In this document: positions 23,721-35,005 of the stretch, in pieces
Numbering within the stretch: position 1 is the first letter of the stretch
How the letters are laid out: the number at the start of each line of letters is the position of its first letter
Source of the DNA: Gigaspora rosea
Lineage: Eukaryota; Glomeromycota; Glomeromycetes; Diversisporales; Gigasporaceae
Assembly (NCBI GenBank): GCA_003550325.1
Contig: QKWP01001970.1
Coordinates: 32,607-96,606, forward strand
Reading direction: 5' to 3'
DNA length: 64,000 nucleotides
Program-made: the position numbers and the translations under genes
The notes under the pieces: model-generated
The model's database searches: none
What the model saw: the letters and a program-made list of their open reading frames with translations, nothing else
Told to the model about the DNA's origin: nothing

Positions 23721-24217
23721 AACATTTTATATAATAATTATTATATGTCAGTGAAACCTGTGCAGCTAGCTAGGCTAGCTAGTAAAACCTGCTTTGATCG
23801 TGGGGTTTGGGTAAAATCCGCATTAGCACAGTGCGTTTTATATGTTACAGAACGCGGATTTCACCCTCATGTAATCTGCATAGCAGATTTAACCAAAATT
23901 CAGAACAGGGTTTGCCCAGTCGTAATATTATTACCGTATTTTTGCGAAATAACAGCTATGGACATTAATTTGGGAATCAGATTCCAGAAAATAGCATATA
24001 TTGCTTCAAAATAATGCACATGCGTGTCCTGAAACAATGCGCACCACTTATAATGTATTTAAAATTATTTTACGGAGTTCGTTATATTTGGTAATAAGTG
24101 AATAAATGCTTTGTAATCATCCAATACCGTCTTGAAACAATACCAGTTTTTTCATAAAACAACTGAGATTATATGTTCCAAGTGATAATATCCAAGTTCA
24201 AATCAATTCATTGTCTG
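23721..24217. other. Spacer with a hairpin
   Basis: At 23811-23873 GGGTAAAATCCGC and GCGGATTTCACCC face each other. An open frame at 23682-24014 runs through this hairpin and begins at GTG, so it is probably chance. Confidence 0.35.
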
Positions 24218-25545
24218 TTTTACTGCTGATTTCAAAATTAGTGGGACACGTGAAAAATTTTTATTGATCTGCAGTAAATTTTCGGTAATTACATTTACAG
24301 AAAATTTTATAGTTTTTCGATAATATAATTTTTGGCCGAAATTATTTCAGGATGTTTTGTAACAAAACATCCCGGATTAGTCCAAAAATCAAAATGTGAA
24401 ATAATTTCGGCCAAAAATTATAGAAGTTTGCTATTTATCACCACCGGTGTTCATCACTAGTGTTCAATTTACCAATTAAAATTCAGGATCAGGTGTAATA
24501 TATAGATCAATTTTTGTATAACAAAAACAAAAAATTTTTAAAAAATTCCTAAAATTGCTTCTAACCTAAAATTTTGCCTATGAAACTACTTTTTTTATGC
24601 AAAAAAAAAATTTCTCATAAAATTTTGGTATAAACTATACCCCCTGCCCCATCCCAGTTCTCACTCTTACCCTAATATTAAAGAGATTTAATTTTTATTT
24701 AGTTTGTTTTGTTTATTTGTTTTATGCATTGTAGATCACCGATGATGATCACTAGTGGTGATTTGTAGTAATTTTCAAAATTATATTATCGAAAAACTAT
24801 CCCTTAAACTGTAAGCAATTCCAGGCAAATTTGCCTGGAAAATTGCTATAAATATACTTATGATCTACTTTTTTTAAAATTTAAAATATTTAATTAAAAT
24901 TTTTTTTGATAATATTTAAAATAAAGATTATATTATAGTAGTATTTAATTTTATATTATAAGAAAAAAAGTTTAAGTTGTTTATAAGCTAAAAATAGACA
25001 AATTTTGAAAAAAATTTTAGCCAAAAAAATTATTTACTAATTCTTGGCGAACTCTATAAATATTATCTCTAGCCTCTTGTTTTTAATATATATTGTAGTT
25101 TATAAAAAGGATTACAACATTTATTATTGCAACATTTGTGATTTACTTGTAAAAATTAAGACTTGTATTAGAAGTAAAAATTTTTTTATTGACGGGAACA
25201 TATAAAATTTAAGAAAATCTAAAGAAAAATTTTATAGTAAAAATTTTAAAATAAAAATTTTAAACTTTTATTACTTTAAAGGTTATTAATAACTTTAAAA
25301 AATTTTCATAATAAAGTTTATAAAATATATTTTAAAGAAAATATTCTATAAATAAAGTATACCCTATATTCTTAATAAAATTTTATTTTATTTAAAAAAT
25401 TGTAAATATTTCTAAAAATTCCAGGCAAATTTGCCTGGAATACGGTTTAAGGGATAAAATTTTCAGTAAATGTAATTACCGAAAATTTACTGCAGATCAA
25501 CAAAAATTTTTCATGTGTCCCACTAATTTTGAAATCAGCAGTAAA
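24218..25545. mobile_element. Foldback element with long inverted arms
   Basis: The left arm starts TTTACTGCTGATTTCAAAAT and the right arm is its inverse, nearly identical for about 100 bp through GATCTGCAGTAAATTTTCGG. Inner arms contain a perfect palindrome CCAGGCAAATTTGCCTGG at about 24822 and 25422. The left arm is interrupted by the element at 24312-24798. No target duplication was identified. Confidence 0.7.
24310..24800. mobile_element. Element nested in the left arm of the foldback
   Basis: The nested element 24312-24798 begins AGTTTTTCGATAATATAAT and ends with the exact inverse. The opposite arm at 25455-25470 shows the unfilled sequence (AAAATTTTATCCCTTAAAC), so the duplication is just AT. 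About 150 bp at 24475-24605 is an inverted relative of 21900-22080. Confidence 0.7.
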
Positions 25546-25773
25546 ACCTGATCCAAGCACAAATGACGAGACTGGCGGATTCGTTATAATAATTTTGTTA
25601 GAAAATTAAATGCAAATATCCAAAATCAATCATACATTTACTATGTTAAGATTTTTTTAAGCCTTAGTGGCATAAAATAAATCATATTTATGTCATATTT
25701 CAAATAAGTACTGGTAGTACATTTTTAATCTCATAAACACAAGATATGTACTTTAATCAACCATTATTTATAA
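25546..25773. other. Short AT-rich spacer
   Basis: Nothing recognised. Confidence 0.4.
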
Positions 25774-26197
25774 GTTATTGTATGGTGGATGAAAAAATAT
25801 CGGTACGGTGGTATGGTGGTATATCAGTTATCGGATCAAATAACTGTCGGAGATATATGGGCCACGTTGCGGCCCATATATCTCTGACAGGTATTTGTTC
25901 CAATATTGGGCAAAATTTGGCAAATGATCACGTGCCGCTCTGCGGCACGTGTAGCCAATCATTTCCAAATTAACTGTATTCGACAATTTGCCCAATATTG
26001 GTGTTATCCGGCAATTTATGATCATGATTGGTAGGGAGTTGTCGGCTGAGTTTTAATACTGTTTTAATTTGAATAAACATGATTATGTCGTAACACATGA
26101 AAAAATGAAGAAATATTTTCATGATCATATGAGTTTGCCGGATAACTGATATATATCTATACCATTGTGTCGATTTTTTATCCATCCATACAATAAC
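25774..26197. mobile_element. Palindromic MITE with CGTGCCGC..GCGGCACG core
   Basis: The outer ends GTTATTGTATGG and CCATACAATAAC, then ATATCAGTTATC and its inverse at about 26143, mark inverted repeats. The interior holds CACGTGCCGC/GCGGCACGTG and GATATATGGGCC/GGCCCATATATC hairpins. The same core appears twice in the insertion at 58648-59217. Confidence 0.6.
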
Positions 26198-26200
26198 GGT

Positions 26201-26393
26201 ATTATTGTCCGGCTGTTGTTACGTCTGCCGCACCAAAATTTTGATCATACGTATTTGCACGGTTGAATTTTAAAATTCTTGTTAGACAGAGCTGATAATA
26301 ATATCGGCTCTGTCTAATAAGAATTTTAAAACTCAGCCGTACAAATACGATCAAAATTTTGGTATGGCAGTAACAACATTGCCGTACAATAAT
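26201..26393. mobile_element. Hairpin MITE with a GACAGAGC..GCTCTGTC centre
   Basis: The left half (ATTATTGTCCGGCTGTTGTT) and the inverted right half (ATTATTGTACGGCAATGTTG) pair along almost the whole length to a loop at 26291-26307. Target duplication is unclear. Confidence 0.65.
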
Positions 26394-26533
26394 TAATTGT
26401 AAAGTTGTATGATATCGGTATTATATTTGTATGATAATATTTACACTTTTAATATTGTCTATGATACTATTTCACAAACAGAGTAAATATCACAATTAGT
26501 TAACTTTGTAACATTTATAAACAAAGAATCTAT

Positions 26534-27211
26534 CATGCATGTTGACAAGGGTCAACAGATCGAAAAGACAGTGAGCATTGGTCAGGGGACATACGATACG
26601 TGCCTGACCCGGCCCGATTACTCGCATCTAGGATCAGTCGGTAAACGAATCAACGTCAGATCATGAATTCATGCAAAATCGAAAGATTGGTATCACACGT
26701 GCCCGACCCGGCCCAGTTACGCATAAAGAATCAGCCGGTAAATGAAATAAACGTCAAACCAAAAATTCATGCAAACCGGAAAAGTCACCATACAACTGAT
26801 ATAAATAAGGTCGTTGGAAAGAGTCGATTCCACACGCTCTCTCTCATAAGAACCCAATTCATTTAACTTGTATTTCTCGACCCAGCCCTTCCCACCTACA
26901 CTGTAGTCTCCTGATTCTGCCATTTTCCTATTTAACAGCCGGCCTGCTTCGAGCAGCGGGAAACCACCGGCTGATGCTGCTTCTCACTCGCTCTACTGTT
27001 ACGATGATAGCTGGCGCAATCTCACTTGCTAATCTTCCGGCAGCATACCATCGTTTCAGTTCAAATTACTTAAAATTACTAATTACTTAAAATTACCAAT
27101 TCAATGTATTCTGTGGACTTGAAGTCCTTTAATTGAATTCATTTCCGCACCTTTGGCTGTCCGGAATTCTTCTAATCACATGACCAAGCGCACCTATGCT
27201 TTTCAACCCAA
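26534..27211 (+). repeat. LTR-like repeat (fossil), inserted in duplicate copy A
   Basis: The block is absent from the partner at about 58185, where the flanks are nearly joined. It is GC-richer than its surroundings and has TGTTGACAAGGGTCAACAG near its start, a TATA box (TATAAATA, about 26799), a pyrimidine tract and the recurrent hairpin at 26937-26972. Layout resembles 5097-6350. It may be a solo LTR; the family is not determined. Confidence 0.4.
26937..26972 (+). repeat. Recurrent hairpin, copy B
   Basis: AGCCGG / CCGGCT outer stem, CCTGC-TTCGA-GCAG inner stem, and a 3' GGGAAACCA bulge. Confidence 0.65.
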
Positions 27212-27817
27212 TTTTTGCTAGCCAACAAAATTTCGGTTTAATAAATCAGTTACAATTTTGCTGGTACATACTTTTCTGGATATTCGAATTTTATAATCAA
27301 CACATAAGTTTTTGAGAACCTGTTATATGTTCCGTTTCCGTTGCTACATACAGTACATTACATTTTTAAATTATCGCCCGAATCAATCTTAACTCGGGTC
27401 TTGACTTCTAGATTTTTTTTTTTAATTAAACATAAAAGCTTTTTATTTTTTTTTAATAATTAAAAAATTCAAAAATTATCTCAAAAAAAAATGGTAAAGG
27501 ATATTTTAATAATCCGCTTTTGCTTCAGTATAAAGTTAATGATATAACGATATATTTGAACCTTGAAGTTTTTTACTATGCGTATTAATTTTTTTTAACC
27601 TCTCAAAGAGAAATAAACGTTTAGGAAAATAAGTAATGGTTATATTAAACATGTATAATATGTAATTTTTATTAGAAAAATTTTTAATCAATGCCTGAAC
27701 CTAATTCCCACGACTTCTGATTGGATGTATGAAAATGGTATTTCTATTTGGACAAAATAGATTGCGTTGCGCTACTTTTCACTGCTAATTAAATTACAAG
27801 ATCCGATGTAACATAAA

Positions 27818-28051
27818 ATGATGAAAAATCGAAGGTTTCAAAAATCGTTAGTATCCTTTAATTTTGATTTTGAAACCACCTTTCGTGTCAATGAAAAAAT
27901 TACTTCGGAAGATTTATGTCTTATTTTATTTTATACCCGGAGTAATAATGTGTATTATAGTTTTAATATGAATTTTTTCGTATTTGATTTATTCGGTCAT
28001 GATATCAATTTCGTCCAACAGAAACTAGATGGAAATTTAGTAAACCCTTAA
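27818..28051 (+). pseudogene. Unknown ORF remnant in duplicate copy A
   Basis: A 77-residue frame (TTFRVNEKITSEDLCLILFY, then NNVYYSFNMNFFVFDLFGHD) is conserved at protein level with 59393-59644 in the partner, including the middle and end. The two differ by in-frame loss of a few residues and one local frame change. It could be the relic of a real exon. No family recognised. Confidence 0.3.
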
Positions 28052-28832
28052 AAAACTACTAGCCAATACCTGCCTTAGATTAAAATAGGTATAACCCCAC
28101 CAATGCTCTATTTGAACAAACATGAGTACTACCCTAACCAACCTTTGAATTAAATTTTGACGCATCGGAAAAATTGAATACTTAATTATTTGTTTGATAC
28201 ATGTATATAAAACTTAATCGATACGTGTCGTAGACTTTCTTAAAGAGAAAAGTGTTTACTAGTTAAATATACAAAACTTGAAGTATATGTCTATTCTATT
28301 GATCTAAATGCCTACATTTACGTTATAAATCTATTCATCTATTTAATGTTTATATTTACGTTTAACTGTGTTTGTGTGTTATATGTTTTAACTGTGTTGT
28401 GTGTTATAAATATCTATTTACCGATTAAATGTCTATATTAATGTTTTAAATGTGTTGAGTGTTGAACGAAATCCTTGTTTAAAAAAAAAAAAAAACAATA
28501 ATAAAATTTAATAATACGCTATCATAAGTATATCTGGTTTTAGATGCATCATAGATATAAAAATACTTAAAAATTTGTATCCTGTGCCAACATGGATTAT
28601 CTAACAATATAACCTTAAAATGCTTAAAACTTCTTTCCATAAAGCGATCATTCGTACATATATTTTTGCTTATTATAATGAAAGTTCCTGAAAATAACGC
28701 TATCCAGACATTAGTATTCTATGACAGAATTTCTTATCTTAAAATTCATTAAAGGATACGAGCATTAGATCGAATTTACGTATTATTGGACAGTAATGAA
28801 GGTGCAATGGAATTCTGTAGCATAATTAGAAT

Positions 28833-30021
28833 TTAAATATCTTGAGCTTTTAGCATATTTGTATAGAGATTAAAAGCATCGTTAAATTCGTGTTCGGCTG
28901 TATTGGGCAAATATTGGTAGAAGAAATTCATTATATCTGAGTTCTTTTTTAACTTAGCAGGTTTCAATGTTTCGATTAAACATCTACGCAAGAAGCAATC
29001 TCGTGGTTCTTGCTTAATTTCTGCGAATGAATCTATTAAGATAACCCCAATATCGTCTAACCGACTTTCAAAACGGTGGAATATATCTATAATAATGCTA
29101 TAATTTAATTGAAAACCTAGTTCAATTAATTCAGTAAGTCTCGCCTTAACATCTTTAGTATCAGGTTTAGTCCACTCAGGAGGTTGTGATGGTGGAAATA
29201 GAATTAAAAGTGCTCCTTGCATCACAATATCATTAACATCCTCACAGATTTCAAAATATCCAATTTCTTTCCATAAAAGTACTAAGTCTTTACGGATCAA
29301 GATTGATCTCGCAATTACATTAAGTTGTCTATTATTTTCATGTCCATCAAGTGGTGAATACTCTTCTGATGAATTAATTCGAGTATCACTAGATTTTCTT
29401 GGCGGGAACGGTACAAATTTCTTGAATGAAATTAAATCTTTGATTATCTCATAATTTTTTTCCAAAACATTTTGTGCATAGTTAATAGTATGGGGTACTC
29501 CAGAAAGAAAATGAAAAAGCTCCATATCATTGCCTTTTAAATACAAGTCAGCATTGAATTGATTATAAGCTTCTGTTAATAAACATATAAACAGAGGTTT
29601 GCAAATTACTAGCCCAAGGTATTATTTTTTGTTGCAAAGTCCTAATCCTACCAATATCCGTTTGTCCTGCACTATGAGCAATCTTTAATTCGATAAGTTT
29701 TTGATCATAGCTACCATAATGAATAAGAAGACGCTGTGCAAAGTATCTTGAAAGAATTCCACCTTTGGTAATAATAGCTCGTGCCACTTTGACAGAGATG
29801 AACGTTGGGCCCAATCTAATAGCATAAAAAAGACAATGGGCTCTTCCAAACTGAAAAATAATCCATTCTGCCTTTGCCTGAGAGTCTTTACATATAAAAG
29901 ACCATCTATTACAACTTACGATTAAATTAATAGGATTTTTAACAAATTTAAAAATATTTATCATAGTTTCATCAGGCAATTCATGCTGAAAATAATTTGT
30001 CTTTGGAGGTTTTGAAGTTGT
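28833..30021 (-). pseudogene. F-box-like protein gene, frameshifted and probably truncated
   Basis: Reading on the minus strand from an acceptor-like TTATTATTAG (before 30021), the frame opens TTSKPPKTNYFQHELPDETM. An F-box-like motif follows, LPDETMINIFKFVKNPINLI with SCNRWSFICKD, and then helical text such as AIRLGPTFISVKVARAI and RYFAQRLLIHYGSYDQKLIE. The frame changes by one base near 29563-29590 (one frame ends INRSL; the next reads TEAYNQFNADLYLKGNDMEL). It then runs about 240 residues to a stop at 28833, ending YTNMLKAQDI. F-box proteins recruit substrates to SCF ubiquitin ligases. This belongs to a large Rhizophagus-type family whose members I recall as longer at the C-terminus, so truncation is likely (inference). 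No first exon with ATG was found upstream. Confidence 0.65.
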
Positions 30022-30667
30022 CTAATAATAAAAGAAACCGCGTTAGTATGCATTATTGAGAACTCTGTTATAGAAATTCATTATACCGTCAAGGAGAGAT
30101 TTCCGCTAATTGTCAAGATACTAAAATTCATTTTAATCTAAACTTCCCCAGCATCGCCAACAGAATTTTCTCGATCACGTGACACCGGACAAAGTTTTTA
30201 AGATGGTTTATGTTAGGGTTAGGCTTAGGATAAGGATCAAAAAGGAAGTAGCATATAATAAAAATGCCTAAGGAATTTTTTGCTAGAACACAAGCATGTT
30301 TTGTTACGTTACATGAGGTCTAATTTAGTTTCACGTGATCAGAAATTTTTTAGTATTTTGTGATAATTGTGAGCGATTATGTGAAAAGAATTGTAGTCCG
30401 ATTGCGCGATTGTACAAACCGATTTTAGCAGGTATAACTATGCCTAACAATGATTATGAAAATAACGTGTTCATATGAATTTTAACCTTAAAATCACTTA
30501 ACAATCAAAATAATCAGGCGATTGTATAGGTGCAACATGTTGATCAAAAATAAATCATTTTCAAATCGCAATAATACAATTAAATACAACTACTTGAGCA
30601 ATCATCTGATTGTTGTTCGGTTGCGTGATTGTACAATGTTTTTAGACAAATCTTATGAAAAAATATT
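30022..30667. other. Repeat-rich spacer
   Basis: It contains GTTAGGGTTAGGCTTAGG at about 30210, a telomere-like text common in the miniature elements here. No gene. Confidence 0.4.
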
Positions 30668-31014
30668 TGGGCCCTCAAAAGTAGAAACCAGGGAATTTGG
30701 CCGATCACGGGTTTTGAGAAAATCGGCACCTTTTTTGTTACACAAAATCAAACCAATCTAAAAATAGGTTATTCATGATTAGCAAACCTGTTTAAACAGG
30801 ATTATTAGATCTGTAGATCCGTATTACTATCGGTAAATCTCGGTAAATCTATTTTTAGATTATAGCGTCAAAAGCTTTTAACCGCTGTCAAAAATTTATT
30901 AAGTGATCAGACTTTCATTATTAAGTAAAAAAGATTAGGCCTATAATTTTACACCTGATCATCAAACAGGTCAATTTTCAAAAATAGTGGTTTCTACTTT
31001 TGAGGGCCCATATT
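30664..31014. mobile_element. MITE with TGGGCCCTCAAAAG ends
   Basis: The element 30668-31010 begins TGGGCCCTCAAAAGTAGAAA and ends with the exact inverse, extended by CC/GG. It is flanked by TATT at 30664-30667 and 31011-31014, a probable 4-bp duplication that may extend by one base. No coding capacity. Confidence 0.75.
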
Positions 31015-31165
31015 ATTGCGCAAAAAGATGTGACCTCTGCAGATCACAATGTTGTATGAAAATCGGAGATTTTATAGATTTTTTGAGATTTTAAGAATCT
31101 CAGTGATTCTCAGCCATCATCATTAAAAAATCACCGGGTCACATCTTTTTGCAAAGCGCTATAAT
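31011..31165. mobile_element. MITE with GCAAAAAGATGTGACC ends
   Basis: The left end ATTGCGCAAAAAGATGTGAC and the right end read backwards TTTGCAAAAAGATGTGAC form inverted repeats around about 110 bp. Ends of the same family lie at 42392-42412 and 43359-43390. The preceding element inserted just beside or into its left border. Confidence 0.65.
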
Positions 31166-31554
31166 ATTGAAATACGAACGTAATACTTTAGTAAATACAC
31201 TGCAAATTGGTCCAGTCAGATTTTTAAACAATTCTGATAATAGACTTTTGCATAAATCTCTTCTTTATGAATTGTAAAAATACCTTAAGCATTTCAAATA
31301 GAAAGAATTGAACTTCTACTGTAAATGTAAGGAGATTTTATAACTAAATTTACACACGTTTTTTTATTGATATGTTTAATTAGATAGATAGTTATTATAT
31401 CAATATCGAATTTTGATTGGTTAGCCCGTAACCGTCTTTTTTTATGGGTCCTCCCATAAATTTACGTAATTTGTATAATTTCTGAGTCATAAAATTATCC
31501 TATTCAAGGGAACTTATTTAGCTTAGGTAATCCTACTCTAAAATCAATTGATTA
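31166..31554. other. AT-rich spacer, no gene seen
   Basis: Nothing recognised. Confidence 0.4.
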
Positions 31555-32195
31555 GTAATATATTTTATTTAGAATTTATGCGATTCACCTATTCAAAGAT
31601 TTGAAATATATAATGTAATAAATACGCACGGTTCATGTTCCGTAACTTCGAGAATCTCCTTCCATTTGATAACCCTCAGTCTTCTTCTAATGAAAAAAGT
31701 TTCTATGATTTCCGCGATATATTGGAGGACACAAATCCGGTCCCGTCTACTTCATCGTATAGATTAGCGATTGTTAATATGTATGATTGATTATTAATCA
31801 TAAATATCATCACTAAATGTTTACGTAATATAAAAATCAACCGTAATAAGCAATTAGTAATAATACATCAAAATAAATAATGATTAGGTACGCGCGTAAA
31901 CTAGACGAATCAACATTTTATCGTGTATGGTTTAAATCTTGCAATTTTCGTGCTTTTATCATCCTTGCTAAGAAAGGAAATATTTCATCAATCATTCAGA
32001 CAAGGATCGTAGTGGAATGAATTGTATGGTTCAATTCGAGATTCAGAAATTAAAAAATTTTCATGACATAATGTTTTACATCCATCAAGAAATGCTTGTT
32101 TGATGAGATATCAACTAATAATTGGTGCTGTAATTTATATTTGTAGTAATGTAGTGGTCATTTATTACAAAAGTAGTAATTGTAGTAATATAACA
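31555..32195. repeat. Diverged duplicate segment B (partner of 23003-23720)
   Basis: Aligned to 23003-23720. The best-kept part once could encode FENLLPFDNPQSSSNEKSF and YDFRDILEDTNPVPS, but no start and several stops are seen, so any gene is dead. Function unknown. Confidence 0.5.
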
Positions 32196-32355
32196 TGTAT
32201 GTTAGCATGGGAACATTCGATTCCGGGATCAATGTTACACAAGTATTTATATGGCGAGGTACTGTAAAAACCCGAAACTTCAAACTAATGAAAATCAAAG
32301 TGATGCCTGACGCAACTCACATGACCTGACGCAACTGCTAACGTGACCTTAAAAC

Positions 32356-32996
32356 ATAATAGTCAGAGACCCGTAAAAATTTTTTGTGTTATAAAAAAAT
32401 CTTTATTTGCGTTATTGCAAAAATTTGTATTAATTTGTAATAAGATATTAACTTTATATTAATTTGCAATTTGTTTCAGAAAACATCAGAAATTTACTCA
32501 AAATTTTTTTCTGACCTTGCTCGTCTTTTATGTTCATTCATTTTCTCTTTCAAAAACTTAATTTAGCACACTATCTGACATTATTAGCCAATCAAATTTA
32601 TAGAATACACGTGAATTTTACCCTTAGAAAGTTGCTTTAATTTGCATTATCAATCTAAATTTGCATTAGTTTGTATTAATTTATGAATTAATCTATTTGT
32701 AACCGTAGGTTACAGTAACCAGGATCCATAACTAAGCCCAGATGTAATATAGTTAGGGTTAGGGTTAGTGTTAGAGTTAGGGTTAGGATTGTGATTGGTT
32801 AGAGTTAGGGTTAGGGTTAAAGTCAAAATTACTACAAAATCGCGAGAGGAGCATTTTTTGTTAGTAACACAACAGGGTTACCCTAGTAAAATTTTGAGTT
32901 ATTAACAATTTTATAAAATGCGGTTACAGTAACCACGGTTACAAATTTACTAACTCTTAATTTATATACAAATTTATACGGGTCTCTGATAATAGT
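32356..32996. mobile_element. hAT-type MITE with telomere-like core
   Basis: The element 32364-32988 (625 bp) begins CAGAGACCCGTAAAAATTT and ends AAATTTATACGGGTCTCTG. It is flanked by perfect 8-bp repeats ATAATAGT (32356-32363 and 32989-32996). An inner palindrome TTTGTAACCGTAGGTTACAG (about 32695) and its inverse (about 32930) enclose TTAGGG-type repeats at 32750-32822. No transposase. Confidence 0.88.
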
Positions 32997-33499
32997 TGAA
33001 CTGCATCATGCGTCAGTGACGCAACTTATGGTTTCATCAGGTTGCGTCAAGGTTTCGTCATTCTTCATCAGCTTCGTCAAGCATCTATAATTGGTACAAT
33101 ATTTTATTGAGTAGATAGCTTATAACGAACATCTCTACAAGAAAATCAAATTGCATCATTTGCATCATGTCGTTATGAGTAATAAATATCATATACCTGT
33201 AAAGTAGAAGTTTAGTGATATTCTACCTTATTCTTTTTTTTCTAGATCCGCAAGTAATTTGAAGGGTTTTCTTATTTACTTAAAAGATGTTTACTTCAGA
33301 TTTGTTTTGATTGTGAGTCATTTTTTTTTTGTTTGTTTTTTTTTCAGTTCACTAACTACTTTCTTCTCGCTTAATCAATACATTTAAACAGCACAAGAGA
33401 AGTAGAGAGTTTATTCCTGATTTATTTTGGAAATTATGTGATAAGAAAACGTCTCACTGTAGTTAAAAGTATTGATGAATTCTTGGTGGTTATAATCCT
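32997..33499. other. Spacer with repeated GTTGCGTCA motifs
   Basis: At 33005-33085 motifs such as GTGACGCAAC and GTTGCGTCA recur and face TGACGCAAC motifs at 32310-32335 on the other side of the hAT element. The hAT element may have inserted into an older element with these sub-terminal motifs. No gene. Confidence 0.4.
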
Positions 33500-34560
33500 A
33501 CCCTATAAAAAATTGCAGCACGGAATGATACTGCAATACACAAAAAAATTTGGATATGGAACCACACGAACCGGCACGTAAATCTATACGAGACAATGTA
33601 TGAGAAAGCACGTTTACAGCACGTAAAAGGGCGCAGATTCCATGCAACAGTGCACGTACTAACATGCAATTTTATTTGTTTTCGCGTGCATTGTCTTGTG
33701 CATATTTACATTCAGGTATCATATATCCATACATAACATATAATAACATATATCCGTATATATATTTATATTATTATTTTATTGACTAATTTTATAATTT
33801 TATTAACTAAATTTTGTAATTTTTATTAATTAAATTTTATATTTTATTAACTAAATTTTGTAATTTTTATTAATTAAATTTTATATTTTATTAACTAAAT
33901 TTTATTATTTTATTAATTAAATTTATAATACGAAAATACTTTAATTTAATAATTTACATGCCAAATAAGAAAATACTTTTAATTACTAAAAAATAACCTA
34001 GCAACTAATAATTTCAAAAAAAAGACAAAGTAAAGCAATAGTATCAAAATGAAAGGTTCAAAAAAAAAATCGAAGTGACTACTCTAGCAATAACTCCAAT
34101 AGTAACAACTCCAATTGTGGCAACTCTAATGGCAGTAACTCAAGGGAGATACTAAAATGTAATAATATGCTGAAAGTAAATAAAAATTGAATAAAAAAAT
34201 AATAGTAAGAAAAAAAAGCTTTAATACCTCAAAATAATGAAAAAACATATACCAAAAATGATAGTGATTCCAAAAGAGCAACTTGCAAAGCAATAACTCC
34301 AAAGGATAACTTCTAAGCAATGACAATAACTAAAAAAAAATTATATGAAAATTAGTGAGTTGTAAAAAAAAAAAATTATAAAAATAAAAGAAAACAAAAA
34401 AAAAATAAATAAAAAAGTAAATATTTATTTACTTACAAAATGTAATTTGTGCACGTCAAAGCACGGAAATTATTATTGTTAAATGCAAAAAAAAAAAACA
34501 AAAAAATAAAAAAGTGCATGTCAATGCATGGAAATTATCTATATTTTAAAATTGTTGACC
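33500..34560. mobile_element. Probable non-autonomous element with CACG-rich ends
   Basis: The left end ACCCTATAAAAAATTGCAGC resembles the ends of 52728-53338 (ACCCTATAAGAAAA read backwards) and of 42935-42950. CACGTAAA, GCACGT and GTGCACGT motifs recur at 33535-33680 and again at 34448-34545. The middle is simple sequence. The right terminus is not determined. Confidence 0.4.
33776..33935. repeat. AT-only tandem repeat, about 48-bp unit, three units
   Basis: TTTTATTAACTAAATTTTG alternates with TAATTTTTATTAATTAAA through the interval. Confidence 0.8.
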
Positions 34561-35005
34561 TTTCACGTGGGTGACGTTTAGAGTACGCCGTATAAAAAAA
34601 TTTTAGTTGTGTAATGCTCTCCTGAAAAACATTTAGTCACTTATTCTAGAAATGCTTAATGTTGCATGAACATCTTTTTTTTTGCTATTATAGGCTTATT
34701 TTAAAAATAGTGCATGTTTCACGAATACTTTTTTGCTATTATAGGAAAGTTTATAGAACTTATGCGAATATATATAACCCTTCCATGTTACATGATCATA
34801 TTTTTATATTACGTATTCGAATGCAATAAAACTTTTTAATTTGAATAAAAGTAACCACTTTTCTACATTTTTACTTTCTAGATTACTTTCTAGATTCTGG
34901 ATTTTAGATATTTAATAGACGCTCTAAATATAATTACTTGACAAATTGTTATTTATATTTTCGTACTATCTATATATTTTTACTGTTCATATAAATCAGA
35001 TCATT

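Larger units (their letters stand above)
26461..28795. repeat. Duplicated segment, copy A (partner 58149-61570)
   Basis: From TATTTCACAAACAGA to ATTAGATCGAATTTAC this copy aligns in the same orientation with 58149-61570. This copy has one extra insertion (26534-27211). The partner has three (58648-59217, 60208-60521, 60572-61498). The differences let each insertion be delimited. The right border lies about 40 bp from the stop of the F-box-like gene. Confidence 0.85.

Noticed and set aside
23682-24014. 110-residue frame starting at GTG.
   Set aside because: It crosses a hairpin and non-coding repeat text; its paralogous region at 32.2 kb does not keep the frame.
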